A DNA stretch of 64,000 bases from an uncultured Pelagibacteraceae bacterium (GTDB lineage Bacteria; Pseudomonadota; Alphaproteobacteria; Pelagibacterales; Pelagibacteraceae), in contig CACCYQ010000001.1 in the NCBI GenBank assembly GCA_902550285.1, positions 1 through 64,000 on the forward strand, written 5' to 3'. A program made the translations under genes and the position numbers. Shown piece after piece: positions 45,723 through 54,847 of this stretch (the stretch's first letter is position 1; each line of letters begins with the position of its first letter). The notes below the pieces were generated by a model. That model saw only the letters and a list, made by a program, of their open reading frames with translations, was not told where the DNA came from and made no database searches.

Positions 45723-46186
45723 ACGATGATCAAGTAAAAGAAATTCTAAAAAATTCTAAAACAATTGCAATGATCGGTGTAAGTTCCGAAAAGAAAGGCG
45801 AAGATCCAAAAAACTTAAAAAGAAAACCAGCAAATGTTGTTATGAAATATATGCAAGATTTTGGTTACAAAGTAATACCTGTAAACCCTTTTGCCAAAGG
45901 AGAAGTTATAAATGGAGAAACAGTAGTTGAAAGTTTAGATAATATTTCTGAAAAAATAGATATAGTCGATGTATTTAGACCATCAAAAGAAACACCAGGT
46001 TTTGCTAAAGAAGCCGTTAAAATTGGAGCTAAAACTCTGTGGCTACAGTACGGAATTCAGAATGAGGAAGCTAAGAAAATTTCTGAGGAAGCTGATGTAA
46101 AATACATAGATAACAAATGTATTAAACAAGAATACCAAAAATTATTTCAAAAATCTAACCCGGTATTTCCAGTATTAAAAAAATAG
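45719..46186 (+). CDS. CoA-binding domain protein
   Basis: The 155-residue protein is a single Rossmann-like CoA_binding_2 domain: AMIGVSSEKKGEDPKNLKRKPANVVMKYM with PVNPFAKGEVINGE and TLWLQYGIQNEEA. This is the CoA-binding part of succinyl-CoA synthetase alpha without the rest. Role unknown. Its stop overlaps the msrA GTG by one base. Confidence 0.82.
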   Translation: MNDDQVKEILKNSKTIAMIGVSSEKKGEDPKNLKRKPANVVMKYMQDFGYKVIPVNPFAKGEVINGETVVESLDNISEKIDIVDVFRPSKETPGFAKEAVKIGAKTLWLQYGIQNEEAKKISEEADVKYIDNKCIKQEYQKLFQKSNPVFPVLKK

Positions 46187-46755
46187 TGAAAAAAATTTTA
46201 TTTTTCCTTTTTTTGTTTCAAACATCAGTATTAGCCCAGAATCTTGAAAAGGCATATTTTGCAGGAGGATGTTTTTGGTGCATGGAAGAATCTTTTGAAA
46301 AAAAAGAAGGAGTAATTCAAGTAATTTCAGGTTATTCAGGCGGTGATACAAAAAATCCAACATATGAAGAAGTTACATATGGAAATACCGGACACTTTGA
46401 AGTTATTGAGATTATTTATGATAAAAATAAAATTAATTTTAAAGATCTGTTAGATCATTTTTGGATTAATATTGACCCATTTGACTCAAGAGGTCAATTT
46501 TGCGATGTAGGATATAGTTATAGATCAGTTGCATTTTATCAAACAGTTGATCAAAAGGACGATATAAAGAGATCAATAGTAAAATTAGAGAAGAAATTTA
46601 ATAAAAAGGTAGTTACATTCATAAGAAAATTTGATGAATTTTATAAAGCAGAAGAATATCATCAAGATTATTATAAAAAAAAATTTTTAAACTATCTTAA
46701 GTATAAAAATGCTTGTGGAAGAGAAAAAAAATTAAATAAGATTTGGAAATCATGA
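46186..46755 (+). CDS. msrA: Exported peptide-methionine (S)-S-oxide reductase
   Basis: MsrA repairs oxidised methionine. The 189-residue protein starts at a GTG, has a short signal peptide (1-17, cut after VLA) and the active-site GGCFWCMEESFE at about 27-38, with Cys in GCFWC as nucleophile. GYSGGDTKNPTYEEV and HFWINIDPFDSRGQFCD are family blocks. The signal means it works in the periplasm. Confidence 0.92.
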   Translation: MKKILFFLFLFQTSVLAQNLEKAYFAGGCFWCMEESFEKKEGVIQVISGYSGGDTKNPTYEEVTYGNTGHFEVIEIIYDKNKINFKDLLDHFWINIDPFDSRGQFCDVGYSYRSVAFYQTVDQKDDIKRSIVKLEKKFNKKVVTFIRKFDEFYKAEEYHQDYYKKKFLNYLKYKNACGREKKLNKIWKS

Positions 46756-47321
46756 AAAAGATTTTTTTAGTTTATGGTCATTATAATGACAAATCTTTTA
46801 ATGCAGCAATAAAAGATACATTTATAAAGACAGCAGAAGAGAATGGTCATAAAATTGATTGCGTAGATTTATATAAGGAAAAATTTGATCCAGTATTTGC
46901 AGGTGAAAAACCTTCTTCTGAAGTTTTAGATCATAGAAAAAGAATTGAACAATGTGATGTTATTACTTTAGTTGCACCCATCTGGAACTTTAGAATGCCA
47001 GCAATACTTGAAGGATGGATTGATAAAGTTCTGGCTCCACCATGGGCATTTAGTTTTAAAAAATTGTTTGGTAATTATGGTTATCCCGTGGGAAACTTGA
47101 AAGGAAAAAAAGCAATTGTATTTTGCACTTATGGATCTCCTCAATTCGCAATAAGAACATTTTTTTTAAATATGCCTACTAAAAGACTTAGAAGAGGAGT
47201 CTTCAATATATGCGGAATAACAGATGTAATATATAAAAGGTATTTTGCGGTACCATTTGTAAGTGATGAGAAGAGAAAAAAATTTTTAGAAGATGTTAAA
47301 AAAACTGTAAAAAATATATGA
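46752..47321 (+). CDS. Flavodoxin-fold NAD(P)H oxidoreductase
   Basis: From the ATG at 46752 (overlapping msrA by four bases) the protein has 189 residues. LVYGHYNDKSFNAAIKD is the FMN phosphate site and APIWNFRMPAILEGWIDKVL the conserved isoalloxazine loop of the NQO1/KefF/MdaB family. It probably reduces quinones or other electrophiles. Confidence 0.82.
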   Translation: MKKIFLVYGHYNDKSFNAAIKDTFIKTAEENGHKIDCVDLYKEKFDPVFAGEKPSSEVLDHRKRIEQCDVITLVAPIWNFRMPAILEGWIDKVLAPPWAFSFKKLFGNYGYPVGNLKGKKAIVFCTYGSPQFAIRTFFLNMPTKRLRRGVFNICGITDVIYKRYFAVPFVSDEKRKKFLEDVKKTVKNI

Positions 47322-47325
47322 GTAA

Positions 47326-48579
47326 ATGATTTATATAATTGGCTCAGGTTTTTCGGGGTTAACCACAGCATACGCATTAAATAAAAAAGGAATAAAATCT
47401 ACTGTAATTTCTCCAGGAGAAAAATATAAAACAAAAAATATTTCTTTAATAAAATATTTATTAAAAAATAACGGAGAAATTTTAAACAATTCTAATTTTT
47501 TATCAAAAAAAATTAATAAATTAAATAAAGCTAATGTAATTAATTGCAAATATTTGCTTTCACATATGGACGGTGGACAATCAAATATATGGGGTGGTGT
47601 AGTTGGTAATATTGGTGAGTATAATTATAATGATAGCCATATAAAAAAAAGTGAAATACTAAAATATAAAAAAGAAATAATAAATTTATTAAAAATAATA
47701 AACATTAAATATATAAAAAAAAAGAACAAAAAAATAAATAGTTATTTATTAGAAAAAAACTATTCAGTATCAAAAAAGGATGTTTCAAATTTAAAAAGGT
47801 ATTTATTAAAAAAAAAGGTAATTTTTAAAAATAATTTATTCGTAAAAAAAATTGATTTAAAAAAATCTATATTAAAGATTCACGATATCAAAACTAACGA
47901 TCAAATTAGTTTACCTTATACAAGGCTATTTTTGTCATGTGGTCCGATAGAAACATCTAAATTAATATTAAATTCTATTAAAAATATCAAAAAAATAGTT
48001 TTAAAAGAAACCCAACATTTTTATGCTTTAATTAAGGTTAATCATAATTTAAAAAGTCGCTTTTTTGATGCAAAATGTGGAAAGTATAAATTTTCTTGTC
48101 AACTTTATTCATTAAAAAATATTGTAGGTTTATTTTTTAAAAACTATTTAAAGAATTTAAATAGTTTTAATAAAAACAAATTCTTTATTGGACAATGTTA
48201 TCTTCACTCTAATTATTCCGGTAAAATAAATATTTCTAAAAAATCTAACAAATTTATAATAGAAGGAAAACCAAATTTAAGATTTAATATATCTCAATTT
48301 AAAACTGATATAAAAAAATTTAATAAACAAAATAAAATTTTAAAGATAAAAAAATTATTTTTTAATAAAATTGGCGCCTCAAACCATTTGGGTGGCTCGA
48401 TACCAGTTACTAATAATAAGAATATTAAACTTGGAGTCAGTAAATTTGGTAAATTGAACAATCAAAAGAATATATATATTTCCGACTCTTCAATACTTAA
48501 CGATATAGACATTTCGCCAATTACAATATTTTCATTAAATAACATTTTAAGAATGATACTTAGTAATAAAAAAATATAA
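47326..48579 (+). CDS. FAD-dependent oxidoreductase resembling GMC enzymes
   Basis: The 417-residue protein starts with the dinucleotide site IIGSGFSGLTTAYALNKKG and has GGQSNIWGGVVGN and a C-terminal GASNHLGGSIPVT plus NIYISDSSILNDIDISPITIF, as in GMC oxidoreductases. It is very rich in Lys, Asn and Ile. With the following epimerase it looks like part of a sugar or polysaccharide module; substrate unknown. Confidence 0.68.
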   Translation: MIYIIGSGFSGLTTAYALNKKGIKSTVISPGEKYKTKNISLIKYLLKNNGEILNNSNFLSKKINKLNKANVINCKYLLSHMDGGQSNIWGGVVGNIGEYNYNDSHIKKSEILKYKKEIINLLKIINIKYIKKKNKKINSYLLEKNYSVSKKDVSNLKRYLLKKKVIFKNNLFVKKIDLKKSILKIHDIKTNDQISLPYTRLFLSCGPIETSKLILNSIKNIKKIVLKETQHFYALIKVNHNLKSRFFDAKCGKYKFSCQLYSLKNIVGLFFKNYLKNLNSFNKNKFFIGQCYLHSNYSGKINISKKSNKFIIEGKPNLRFNISQFKTDIKKFNKQNKILKIKKLFFNKIGASNHLGGSIPVTNNKNIKLGVSKFGKLNNQKNIYISDSSILNDIDISPITIFSLNNILRMILSNKKI

Positions 48580-48588
48580 TAGAACCAT

Positions 48589-49419
48589 ATGGATAAAAAA
48601 AAGTGCATCATAACAGGTAGCAATGGATATTTAGGAAAACAATTATCAGTAATATTTAAAAAATATGGTTGGCAAGTAGTAGAGTTATCAAGCTCAAATA
48701 AAGATGATCAATTTAATTTTAATTTGAAAAATTTAGAAAATTTTAAATATAATGTGCTCGAAAAATGTAATTTATTAATTCACACAGCTTACGATTTTTC
48801 AGCAAACAGTTTAGAGAAAAGTATTTCAACAAATGTCAATGGATCAGAAAAATTATTTTATTTTGCAAAAAAAATGAATGTAGAAAAAATAATTCATATA
48901 TCATCTTTAAGTTCTTTTAATAAAGCAAAATCTATTTATGGAAAAACAAAAATAGAAATAGAAAATGTTTCAAAAAAATATGGTGTAATTAATTTAAGAG
49001 CAGGACTTTTTTTTGGAGGAGATTCAAAATTAATAGAAAAAATTAGTAATATTTGTAAAAAAATTCCAATCATTCCTTTAATTGGCAATGGTAGTTTTAA
49101 GTTACATTTATGTCACTATGAAGACTTGTCAAACTTTATAATAAATATTTATAATGACAAAAATTGTGATTTATCAAAAATTTATTATTGTTGCTCTAAA
49201 ACAAGCATAACGTTTAAACAGCTAGTTAAAAAAATTTCTAATAATAAATTAACAATCCCAATACCAGTATATTTTATCATTATTTTTTTAAAAATTATTG
49301 AAATAATAAAAATTAAATTGCCTCTAAATTTAGATAATCTTTACGGATTGATAGTATATAATGATGAGATAGAATTTGAAAATTCTGATAAATATAAAAT
49401 TCTTTTTAGAACTTTATAG
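48589..49419 (+). CDS. NAD-dependent epimerase/dehydratase (extended SDR)
   Basis: The 276-residue protein begins with ITGSNGYLGKQLS, the NAD site of extended SDR enzymes, and has the catalytic SIYGKTKIEIE (Tyr-x-x-x-Lys) near residues 122-132 after HISSLSSF. It probably changes a nucleotide sugar for the cell surface. It follows the FAD oxidoreductase by 9 bases and shares its Lys/Asn/Ile bias. Confidence 0.78.
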   Translation: MDKKKCIITGSNGYLGKQLSVIFKKYGWQVVELSSSNKDDQFNFNLKNLENFKYNVLEKCNLLIHTAYDFSANSLEKSISTNVNGSEKLFYFAKKMNVEKIIHISSLSSFNKAKSIYGKTKIEIENVSKKYGVINLRAGLFFGGDSKLIEKISNICKKIPIIPLIGNGSFKLHLCHYEDLSNFIINIYNDKNCDLSKIYYCCSKTSITFKQLVKKISNNKLTIPIPVYFIIIFLKIIEIIKIKLPLNLDNLYGLIVYNDEIEFENSDKYKILFRTL

Positions 49420-49468
49420 TTTGTTGATTCAAGTTTAAACATCACTTTTTTTATGGTAAAAAATAAAA

Positions 49469-50056
49469 ATGAAACTATCAGGCTATTATCAAATTAATCA
49501 AAATAAACAAAAAGTTTGGGAAGCATTAAATGATCCTGAAATTTTACAAAAATCAATTCCCGGATGCGAAGAATTTAAAAGAAATTCCGATACAAATTTT
49601 ACTGCCACAGCAACAAATAAAATTGGACCATTCAATGCTACTTTTACTGGTGATATTGAATTAAAAGAAATAAAAGCACCTGATAGTTATGTAATTGAAG
49701 GTTCGGGAAATTCACCAGTAGGTTTTGCTTCTGGAAATGCAAAAGTAAAACTAGAAGAGTCTGATGGGGGAACAAAACTTGTTTATGAAGTTGAAGCAAA
49801 TGTTGGAGGAAAAATTGCTCAAGTTGGATCGCGATTAATTGATATGACAGCTAAAAAAATGGCTGACATTTTTTTTGGAAAATTCTCAGAACTGATTTCA
49901 ACACAAGAAAAACCGCAAGAAGTGGATTTTAAAGCAATTAATGACAATCAAAAATCAAATACTCCAAATCAACCAAACAATTTTTTAAGTAAAAAAATCA
50001 TAATTTATATATCTGCAGTAATTTTATTAGGAATAACAGCATATTTAATTATTTAA
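49469..50056 (+). CDS. coxG: CoxG-like SRPBCC protein with C-terminal membrane anchor
   Basis: CoxG proteins assist or anchor molybdenum hydroxylases at the membrane. The 195-residue protein starts LSGYYQINQNKQKVWEALNDPEIL and has GPFNATFTGDIELKE and GTKLVYEVEANVGGKIAQVGSRLIDMTAKKMAD. The C-terminal 20 residues form one membrane helix. It precedes coxS by 103 bases and probably serves the same enzyme. Confidence 0.85.
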   Translation: MKLSGYYQINQNKQKVWEALNDPEILQKSIPGCEEFKRNSDTNFTATATNKIGPFNATFTGDIELKEIKAPDSYVIEGSGNSPVGFASGNAKVKLEESDGGTKLVYEVEANVGGKIAQVGSRLIDMTAKKMADIFFGKFSELISTQEKPQEVDFKAINDNQKSNTPNQPNNFLSKKIIIYISAVILLGITAYLII

Positions 50057-50091
50057 GTCGCGTCAAAGTAGAATCAAAATTTCATAATTAA

Positions 50092-50120
50092 TTGAACATT
50101 TTTTTTTATTATGATTAAAT
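50092..50120 (+). promoter_or_regulatory. Predicted promoter of the molybdenum hydroxylase genes
   Basis: TTGAAC at 50092-50097 and TTAAAT at 50115-50120 are 17 bases apart in the 103-base gap before coxS. Confidence 0.4.
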
Positions 50121-50146
50121 GATTGTAACAAATTAGTAACTTTTTC

Positions 50147-50155
50147 AAGGAGGTG
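50147..50155 (+). promoter_or_regulatory. Strong ribosome binding site of coxS
   Basis: AAGGAGGTG stands 4 bases before the ATG and is close to a full anti-16S match. Many genes in this window have no recognisable site, so high translation of coxS is implied. Confidence 0.8.
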
Positions 50156-50159
50156 GGAC

Positions 50160-50621
50160 ATGAAAAAAGTTAGTGTTGAAATTAATGGTAAGAAAGTTAC
50201 CAAAGAGATACAAGATCACACAATATTATCAGTTTTTATTAGAGAAAATTTAAATTTAACAGGTACGCATGTTGGATGTGATACTAGCCAATGTGGAGCT
50301 TGTGTTGTTCATGTTGATGGAAAATCAATAAAAAGTTGCACGGCACTTGCCGCTGATGTTAATGGATCGAAAATTACAACGATAGAAGGCATTACTAAAA
50401 ATGGGAATATGCACCCGATGCAAGAAGCATTTAAAAAACTTCATGGATTGCAGTGTGGTTTTTGTACTCCAGGAATGGTTATGAGTGCAATTGATCTATT
50501 ACAAAATAATAAAAAACCGTCTGACACCGAAATAAGAGAGTGGCTAGAAGGTAATATATGTAGATGTACCGGTTATCAAAATATAATAGCTGCTGTAAAA
50601 GAAGCAGCTTCTAAAATGTAG
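50160..50621 (+). CDS. coxS: Molybdenum hydroxylase small [2Fe-2S] subunit
   Basis: The 153-residue subunit carries two [2Fe-2S] clusters. The plant-type cluster ligands are in [14 protein letters not shown] near residues 40-53 and the second cluster in [10 protein letters not shown] and CRCTGYQNI. It passes electrons from the Mo site to the FAD subunit. Length and motifs are normal. Confidence 0.93.
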   Translation: MKKVSVEINGKKVTKEIQDHTILSVFIRENLNLTGTHVGCDTSQCGACVVHVDGKSIKSCTALAADVNGSKITTIEGITKNGNMHPMQEAFKKLHGLQCGFCTPGMVMSAIDLLQNNKKPSDTEIREWLEGNICRCTGYQNIIAAVKEAASKM

Positions 50622-50635
50622 GAGGGAAATAAGAT

Positions 50636-53011
50636 ATGGCAAGTTTAGTTGGATCTAGGGTCGAAAGAAAAGAAGATAAAAAACTTTTAACTGGAAGAGG
50701 AAAATATACAGCGGATGTGAACTTTGTTAACCAAACATTTGCATATTTTGTAAGATCACCTCATGCAAGAGCACAAATTAAAAAAGTTGATATAACTAAA
50801 GCAATGAAAGCACCCGGTGTGGTGTCTATACTTACAGGAGCAGATATTGCAAACGACAAAATAGGAGGATTGATAGCTGGATGGAGAATTAAAAGTGAAG
50901 ATGGATCTGATATGAAAGTTCCAGCTCACCCACCACTTGCAAATGAAATAGTTAACTATGTAGGAGATCATGTTGCTGTTGTAATAGCTGATTCACTCGA
51001 CGAAGCAAGAAATGCAGCAGAGTTTGTTAAAGTTGACTATAAAATCCTAAAAGCTGTAGTAGACACAAAAGGTGCAATGGATTCAGATCAAATTTATAAA
51101 GATATTCCAAAAAATTTATGTTTCGATTGGTTGTTAGGTGATAGAGCAAAAGTAAAAGAAGCTTTTGAAAAAGCAGACAAAATAATTAAAATTGATTTAA
51201 TTAATAACAGAGTTATTCCTAATGCTATGGAGCCTAGAGCAGCTAATGCTGATTATAATCCATCAACCGAAGAAATAACTTTATACACAACAAGTCAAAA
51301 CCCACACTTAGCTAGAATAATTATATCTGCATTTAATGGTGTCGCTCCAGAAAACAAATTAAGAGTTATAGCTCCAGATGTTGGAGGAGGATTTGGGTCA
51401 AAGATTTATCCTTACGCTGAAGAAGTTGTATGTAGTTGGGCAGCAAAAAAAATTGAAAGACCTGTCAAATGGGTTGCTGATAGAACAGAGTCTTTTTTAT
51501 CAGATTGTCATGGAAGAGATCACGTTACACATGCTGAACTTGCAGTTAAAAATGATGGAACGTTTTTAGGTTTTAAAAATGAAACAATAGCAAATATTGG
51601 AGCTTATGCTTCAGTGTTTGGAACAGTAACTCCAACTTATTTATTTGGACCTTGTGCTACCGGAGTTTATAAAATGCCTGCGGCTTATACCAATGTAAAA
51701 GCAGTATTCACTAATACTGCACCAGTAGACGCTTATAGAGGAGCTGGAAGACCAGAAGCAACCTATACAATAGAAACACTGGTAGAAAAAGCAGCAAGAG
51801 AACTTGGTATGGATCCAGCTGAAATTCGTATGAAAAATTTTCCAACTCAATTTCCATTCCAACAAACATTAGTTCATTCTGTAGACTCAGGAGATTATGT
51901 TGCTAGTTTGAACAAAGCAATGGAAGTAGCTGACTACAAAGGTTTTGAAAAAAGGAAAAGAGAGTCTGCTAACAAAGGTAAATTAAGAGGAATTGGATTA
52001 TGCTCATACTTTGAGGCTTGTGGTATAGCACCATCGCCTGTTGTTATGATGCTAGGATGTGGAATAGGATTGTGGGAATCTGCAGAAGTTAGATTTAATC
52101 CGACAGGAAATGTTACTGTATTTACTGGTTCACATAGTCATGGACAAGGCCATGATACTACTTTTGCTCAAATAGCTGCAGATCAACTAGGTGTACCAAT
52201 AGAAAACATTGAAATCTCTCATGGAGATACGGACAAAGGACCTTTTGGATACGGAACTTATGGTTCAAGATCTTTAACAGTAGGTGGAACAGCAATAGTT
52301 AAAGCCTGTGATAAAATAATAGCAAAAGGAAAAAGAGTTGCAGCAAAAATGTTAGAAGCAAGTGTAGATGACGTAGAGTTTAGCAATGGAGAATTTGTTG
52401 TAGCAAAATCGAATAAAAAGAAAACAATTGGTGAAATAGCATTTGCTTGCTACTTACCAGGTACTTATGGTGAGGTTAAATCACCTTTACCTGAAGGAGA
52501 GGAGCCAGGACTTAAAGAAACATCCTTTTTTGATCCTGCTAACTTTTCTTTTCCAGCAGGTTCACATATTTGTGAAGTGGAAGTAGATCCTGATATAGGA
52601 GAAACAAAAGTAGTTAAATATACTGCAATAGATGATTTTGGAACTATTATTAATCCTTTGGTAGTCGAAGGACAGGTTCATGGAGGAATAGTTCAAGGAA
52701 TAGGACAAGCACTCTATGAAAATTGTCATTACGACGAGACAGGCCAATTAGTTACAGCATCTTATATGGATTATACTATGCCTAGAGCTGATAATTTTCC
52801 AGAATTTGATTTAGGATTTACATGTACGCCTGCCACTTCAAATCCGCTTGGAACTAAAGGATGTGGGGAAGCTGGAGCAATTGCATCACCGCCAGCAGTG
52901 ATGAACGCAGTGATGAACGCTATAGGAACAGAAATTTCAATGCCAGCAACTGCAGAAAAAGTTTGGAAAGCTTGTAATCAAAATAAGAAAAAAAATTCGG
53001 AAGCAGCATAA
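50636..53011 (+). CDS. Molybdenum hydroxylase large subunit (form II CoxL type)
   Basis: The 791-residue subunit binds the molybdopterin cytosine dinucleotide cofactor. The active-site loop at 366-372 reads AYRGAGR, the form II signature; true CO dehydrogenase has AYRCSFR. GSRSLTVGG and the catalytic-Glu block GTKGCGEAGAIASPPA are present. The substrate is therefore probably an N-heterocycle or aldehyde, not CO. An AGGAGG site precedes the ATG. It lies between coxS and coxM with gaps of 14 and 10 bases. Confidence 0.9.
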   Translation: MASLVGSRVERKEDKKLLTGRGKYTADVNFVNQTFAYFVRSPHARAQIKKVDITKAMKAPGVVSILTGADIANDKIGGLIAGWRIKSEDGSDMKVPAHPPLANEIVNYVGDHVAVVIADSLDEARNAAEFVKVDYKILKAVVDTKGAMDSDQIYKDIPKNLCFDWLLGDRAKVKEAFEKADKIIKIDLINNRVIPNAMEPRAANADYNPSTEEITLYTTSQNPHLARIIISAFNGVAPENKLRVIAPDVGGGFGSKIYPYAEEVVCSWAAKKIERPVKWVADRTESFLSDCHGRDHVTHAELAVKNDGTFLGFKNETIANIGAYASVFGTVTPTYLFGPCATGVYKMPAAYTNVKAVFTNTAPVDAYRGAGRPEATYTIETLVEKAARELGMDPAEIRMKNFPTQFPFQQTLVHSVDSGDYVASLNKAMEVADYKGFEKRKRESANKGKLRGIGLCSYFEACGIAPSPVVMMLGCGIGLWESAEVRFNPTGNVTVFTGSHSHGQGHDTTFAQIAADQLGVPIENIEISHGDTDKGPFGYGTYGSRSLTVGGTAIVKACDKIIAKGKRVAAKMLEASVDDVEFSNGEFVVAKSNKKKTIGEIAFACYLPGTYGEVKSPLPEGEEPGLKETSFFDPANFSFPAGSHICEVEVDPDIGETKVVKYTAIDDFGTIINPLVVEGQVHGGIVQGIGQALYENCHYDETGQLVTASYMDYTMPRADNFPEFDLGFTCTPATSNPLGTKGCGEAGAIASPPAVMNAVMNAIGTEISMPATAEKVWKACNQNKKKNSEAA

Positions 53012-53021
53012 GGAGCAAAAT

Positions 53022-53807
53022 ATGAAAACATTTAATTATCATTCAGCTAAAGACGTAAAAGAAGCTTCAAAAATATCATCTTCTAGCTCAGCTTTTTTAG
53101 CAGGAGGAATGACAACTATTCCGTCTATTAAATTAGGATTAGCAAGTTATAGAGATATTATAGATATAAAAGGAATAAAAAGTTTGTCAGGAATTAAAGT
53201 TAGCGGCAAGTCTGTAAAAATTGGATCAACGACAAAACATGTTGAAGTAGCAAATTCAAAAGAAGTAAAAAAAGCAATACCATCTTTAGCTGCTTTAGCC
53301 GAAGGAATTGGAGACCCGCAAGTAAGAAACAGAGGTACAATTGGAGGATCAGTTGCTAACAATGATCCATCTGCTGATTATCCATCAGCTTGTATAGCTT
53401 TAAATGCTGTTATCCACACAAATAGTAGAAAAATAGAAGCTGAAAAATTTTTTAAAGGTATGTTTGAAACTGCATTAAAGAGTGGAGAAATTATTGAAGC
53501 GATAGAATTTTCAATTCCAGAAAAATCGAATTATCAAAAATATCCGAACCCAGCATCAAGGTATGCTGTTGTTGGAGTTTACGTGGCTAAACATAAAAGT
53601 GAAGTTAATGTTGCAGTTACGGGAGCAAAATCATGTGTTTATAATGATAAAGATTTGGCAAAAGCATTATCAAATAATTTTTCATCTTCAGCAGTAGATG
53701 CAGTTAGAATTTCCTCATCAGGAATGAACTCAGATATACATGCATCAGCAGAATACAGAGCAAACATGGTAAAAGTTTTTGCAAAAAAAGCTGTTGAAGC
53801 TTGCTAA
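53022..53807 (+). CDS. coxM: Molybdenum hydroxylase FAD-binding medium subunit
   Basis: The 261-residue subunit binds FAD. AGGMTTIPSIKLGLASY is the first FAD loop near residues 27-43 and RNRGTIGGSVANNDPSADYP the second near 103-122. The C-terminal domain is a little shorter than usual (family about 280). An AAGGAGC site precedes the ATG. Confidence 0.9.
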   Translation: MKTFNYHSAKDVKEASKISSSSSAFLAGGMTTIPSIKLGLASYRDIIDIKGIKSLSGIKVSGKSVKIGSTTKHVEVANSKEVKKAIPSLAALAEGIGDPQVRNRGTIGGSVANNDPSADYPSACIALNAVIHTNSRKIEAEKFFKGMFETALKSGEIIEAIEFSIPEKSNYQKYPNPASRYAVVGVYVAKHKSEVNVAVTGAKSCVYNDKDLAKALSNNFSSSAVDAVRISSSGMNSDIHASAEYRANMVKVFAKKAVEAC

Positions 53808-53837
53808 TTTAATCTAACGGTATTAACCTAATATCAA

Positions 53838-54167
53838 ATGAAAAACTCATTTGATGAAAAGATTCTTGAAGAGGCAAATGATTGGGTTAAAGCTAATCAG
53901 AAAGTTGTTTTGGCTACTGTCATACAAACTTGGGGCTCTTCACCAAGGCAAGTTGGAAGCAGAATGATAGTAAATGAAACTGGAGATTTTTCAGGTTCAG
54001 TTTCAGGCGGATGTGTTGAATCTGCCGTTGTTAGAGAATGCATAGGTTTAATTAAAGATAATAAACCATGTAAAAAAATTGAATTTAAAGTTTCAAATGA
54101 AAGTGCCTGGGAAGTAGGACTTGCTTGTGGTGGTGAGATAGCAGTCTATCTTGAGCAAATAAATTAA
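53838..54167 (+). CDS. XdhC/CoxI N-terminal domain protein
   Basis: XdhC-type proteins bind and insert the sulfurated Mo cofactor. This 109-residue chain is the XdhC_CoxI domain alone: ATVIQTWGSSPRQVGSRMIV and GSVSGGCVESAVVRE, with the conserved Cys. The Rossmann half is encoded by the next gene. In most bacteria both are one chain of about 330 residues. The stop overlaps the next ATG by one base. Confidence 0.85.
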   Translation: MKNSFDEKILEEANDWVKANQKVVLATVIQTWGSSPRQVGSRMIVNETGDFSGSVSGGCVESAVVRECIGLIKDNKPCKKIEFKVSNESAWEVGLACGGEIAVYLEQIN

Positions 54168-54847
54168 TGAAACTAAAAATTCTTCAAGAAATAATTAAAA
54201 AAAAAGATTCTAAAACTGAATTTTCAATTGTAACTAATCTAAAGGATGGTGATAGCGAGATATTTGAAAAAGGAAAAAAACTAAGTAAAAATTTTGAAAG
54301 TTATCAAGATCAGATAGAAATTTTTTTTAAAACAAAAAAAAATGGAGTTATAGAAAATACAGAGATTTTTGTTGAAACATACATAAGACCAATAAAAGTA
54401 ATTATTGTAGGCGCAGTACATATTGCTCAATACATTGTAGATTTTGCAAAAAGTTTAAATTTTGAAATATCAATAATTGACCCAAGAGGTTATTTTGCAT
54501 CAGAACAAAGATTTCCCGATTTAAAAATAATAAATAAATGGCCAGATGAAGCATTTAAAGAAATAGAAACAAATGAAAATACAGCTTTAATTGCTTTAAC
54601 ACATGATCCAAAAATTGATGATCCGGCCTTACAACATGCTTTAAATAAAAAATTTTATTATATAGGTGCTCTTGGAAGTAAGAAAACTCATGAGAATAGA
54701 TGTCAAAGATTAAAAACAACTGGCTTTAGTGATGAACAAATTAATTCAATTCATGGACCAATAGGAATTAAATTAGGTGGTAGGTCAGCACCTGAGATAG
54801 CTTTATCAATTATTGCTCAATTGGTTTCTGAAACTTATAAAAAATAA
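54167..54847 (+). CDS. XdhC/CoxI C-terminal Rossmann domain protein
   Basis: This 226-residue chain carries the XdhC_C domain: VIIVGAVHIAQYIVDFA near residue 74, THDPKIDDPALQHAL, YYIGALGSKKTHENR and GIKLGGRSAPEIALSI. Residues 1-65 are variable. It completes the split XdhC and overlaps the MocA-like gene by one base. Confidence 0.85.
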   Translation: MKLKILQEIIKKKDSKTEFSIVTNLKDGDSEIFEKGKKLSKNFESYQDQIEIFFKTKKNGVIENTEIFVETYIRPIKVIIVGAVHIAQYIVDFAKSLNFEISIIDPRGYFASEQRFPDLKIINKWPDEAFKEIETNENTALIALTHDPKIDDPALQHALNKKFYYIGALGSKKTHENRCQRLKTTGFSDEQINSIHGPIGIKLGGRSAPEIALSIIAQLVSETYKK

